Shown here: in pieces, positions 63,321 to 64,000 of the stretch
Layout: each line of letters opens with the position of its first letter
Numbering within the stretch: position 1 is the stretch's first letter
Origin: Actinoplanes sp. KI2
Lineage (GTDB): Bacteria; Actinomycetota; Actinomycetes; Mycobacteriales; Micromonosporaceae
DNA length: 64,000 nt
Direction: 5' to 3'
NCBI RefSeq assembly: GCF_025630775.1
Contig: NZ_JAOSZE010000003.1
Span: forward strand, 264,444 to 328,443
The notes under the pieces: model-generated
Told to the model about the DNA's origin: nothing
What the model saw: only the letters and a program-made list of their open reading frames with translations
Database searches by the model: none
Program-made: the position numbers and the translations under genes

Positions 63321-63536
63321 TCACAAAAGTTGCACTAAGTAACCGATCACTGCCAGACCGATGACGGCGCCGCCGCTCAACAGGAGGGCGCCGCCCATGC
63401 GGGAGGGGCCGCGGCGGACCATGCGGACGGCCGCGACCACCAGCGCGACCAGCACAAGCATGCCGATGACCAACTGGCCGGCCGGAAGCAGAAGCTCGGT
63501 GATCGCGTCTGCGGCCAGCACGCGGGAGGGACCCAT
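63321..63536 (-). CDS. Small membrane protein with two spans
   Basis: A 71-residue protein with spans at about residues 17-39 (LPAGQLVIGMLVLVALVVAA) and 50-69 (LLLSGGAVIGLAVIGYLV) and a positive loop (RMVRRGPSRM). An AGTGGGCGG site precedes the ATG. It is convergent with the amidase gene, 25 bases from its end. The family is unknown. Confidence 0.65.
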   Translation of the reverse strand: MGPSRVLAADAITELLLPAGQLVIGMLVLVALVVAAVRMVRRGPSRMGGALLLSGGAVIGLAVIGYLVQLL

Positions 63537-63761
63537 CCGCCCACTCTTTCATGGTCATGGGCGCCTCTGGGGCTCCCGTGGTCACGGGGTCGATTTGCAT
63601 TCGCCTCCGGTGATCACGTAATTTTCTTTCTGCCCGCGGGAAACCCGGACGGAACGGCACGAAAGTGACGGGCCAAGGGGGTCGGTGGGTCGGCTGAGGC
63701 AGGCGCTAAGCTTGCTGACGCGCCGGGCGATGGTGGCACAGAGATCCACGGAAACGGGGAT

Positions 63762-63790
63762 TTGCGCCAACGAGGTTGACCGGGTAGAGT
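63762..63790 (+). promoter_or_regulatory. Sigma-A-type promoter reading out of the window
   Basis: TTGCGC (63762-63767), a 17-base spacer and TAGAGT (63785-63790) form a good vegetative promoter. A start near 63797 would give a leader of more than 200 bases before the window ends. This form is like actinobacterial rRNA or other strong stable-RNA promoters, but no rRNA sequence is reached. Confidence 0.5.
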
Positions 63791-63796
63791 TACAAG

Positions 63797-64000
63797 GCCC
63801 GCAGGGAGCCGGGCGGACTGATCACCTTAGAGTGATCGTCGGCCGGTCCTACTGGGCCACCTCCACGACAGACCCGCTCTAGGGCGGGCCGTGTTCTGCG
63901 AGGAAACACTTGGGCGATGTTAGCAAGATCTCGGATCTTGTCACGACGAAGTCGACCAGGTAACTTTGAGCGGTTGCCCCGAGGGCGGTTTGCTTCGGGT
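63797..64000 (+). other. Long leader region without gene, with two small hairpins
   Basis: The presumed transcript leader has GATCAC/GTGATC (63820-63837) and CCCGC/GCGGG (63873-63888) hairpins. I see no start codon with a ribosome site and no rRNA signature before the end. It could be the pre-16S leader or a structured 5' UTR. Confidence 0.4.

Overview
The window looks like a chromosome segment of a high-GC filamentous actinomycete, most likely of the Micromonosporaceae (Actinoplanes-like). The basis is very high GC at third codon positions, frequent GTG starts, ATGA/GTGA coupled operons, and actinobacterial core genes: twin ClpP with ClpX, a group II truncated haemoglobin, an Eis-type acetyltransferase, a class F sortase and a DUF5130 protein. 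The family assignment is inference. No insertion sequence, prophage, CRISPR array or antibiotic megasynthase is visible.

Layout. 1-5083: 3' part of an ATP-dependent DNA ligase, a small membrane protein, a SURF1-family oxidase assembly factor and a CobB-type cobyrinate amidase. 5217-11788: a TIGR03086 protein, a bifunctional penicillin-binding protein, and a coupled cobalamin block (cobC-like aminotransferase, cobT, fused cobA/precorrin-2 dehydrogenase). 11783-22007: trehalose-6-phosphate synthase, EttA with a thioesterase and a conserved partner, a YbjN protein, a secreted beta-propeller, GlbO, an MFS exporter and an MscS channel. 22199-29583: HNH nuclease, class F sortase with a possible wall-anchored partner, DUF5130 protein, Uma2 nuclease and aminopeptidase N. 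29594-34404: DUF1015, HSL-type hydrolase, RpiB, a repeat-rich protein and Eis.

35066-40864 is an accessory nitrogen-scavenging operon: FCD-type GntR regulator, allophanate hydrolase, two isochorismatase-like cysteine hydrolases (one closely resembling biuret hydrolase), an NCS2 permease and an AtzH-like protein. The set fits uptake of a ring or ureide nitrogen compound and its conversion through biuret and allophanate to ammonia and CO2. 41074-49938 holds an ArsR/SRPBCC pair with a perfect palindromic operator, a lone LuxR-type HTH protein in a lower-GC island, two secreted proteins, and a two-component system divergent from a lipoprotein-adaptor-ABC efflux operon. 50003-56735 has a membrane diguanylate cyclase and a 1,438-residue secreted copper-radical oxidase with repeated FN3 and beta-sandwich modules, coupled to a small His-tailed protein. 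57077-63536 is the tRNA-Gly/tRNA-Pro, tig, clpP1, clpP2, clpX segment followed by a nitrilase-family amidase. The last 240 bases carry a promoter reading out of the window.

The most unusual feature is non-coding. A dispersed nested-hairpin element occurs three times (22918-23016, 25572-25670, 58766-58864), always just downstream of a plus-strand stop codon. Two base pairs of its 24-bp stem differ between copies by paired, compensating changes, and two copies are flanked by variable numbers of tandem modules. Many independent short tandem repeats (periods 8, 17, 18, 23-24, 29, 33 and 59 bp) lie at or just past gene 3' ends, and several have been captured as low-complexity protein tails.
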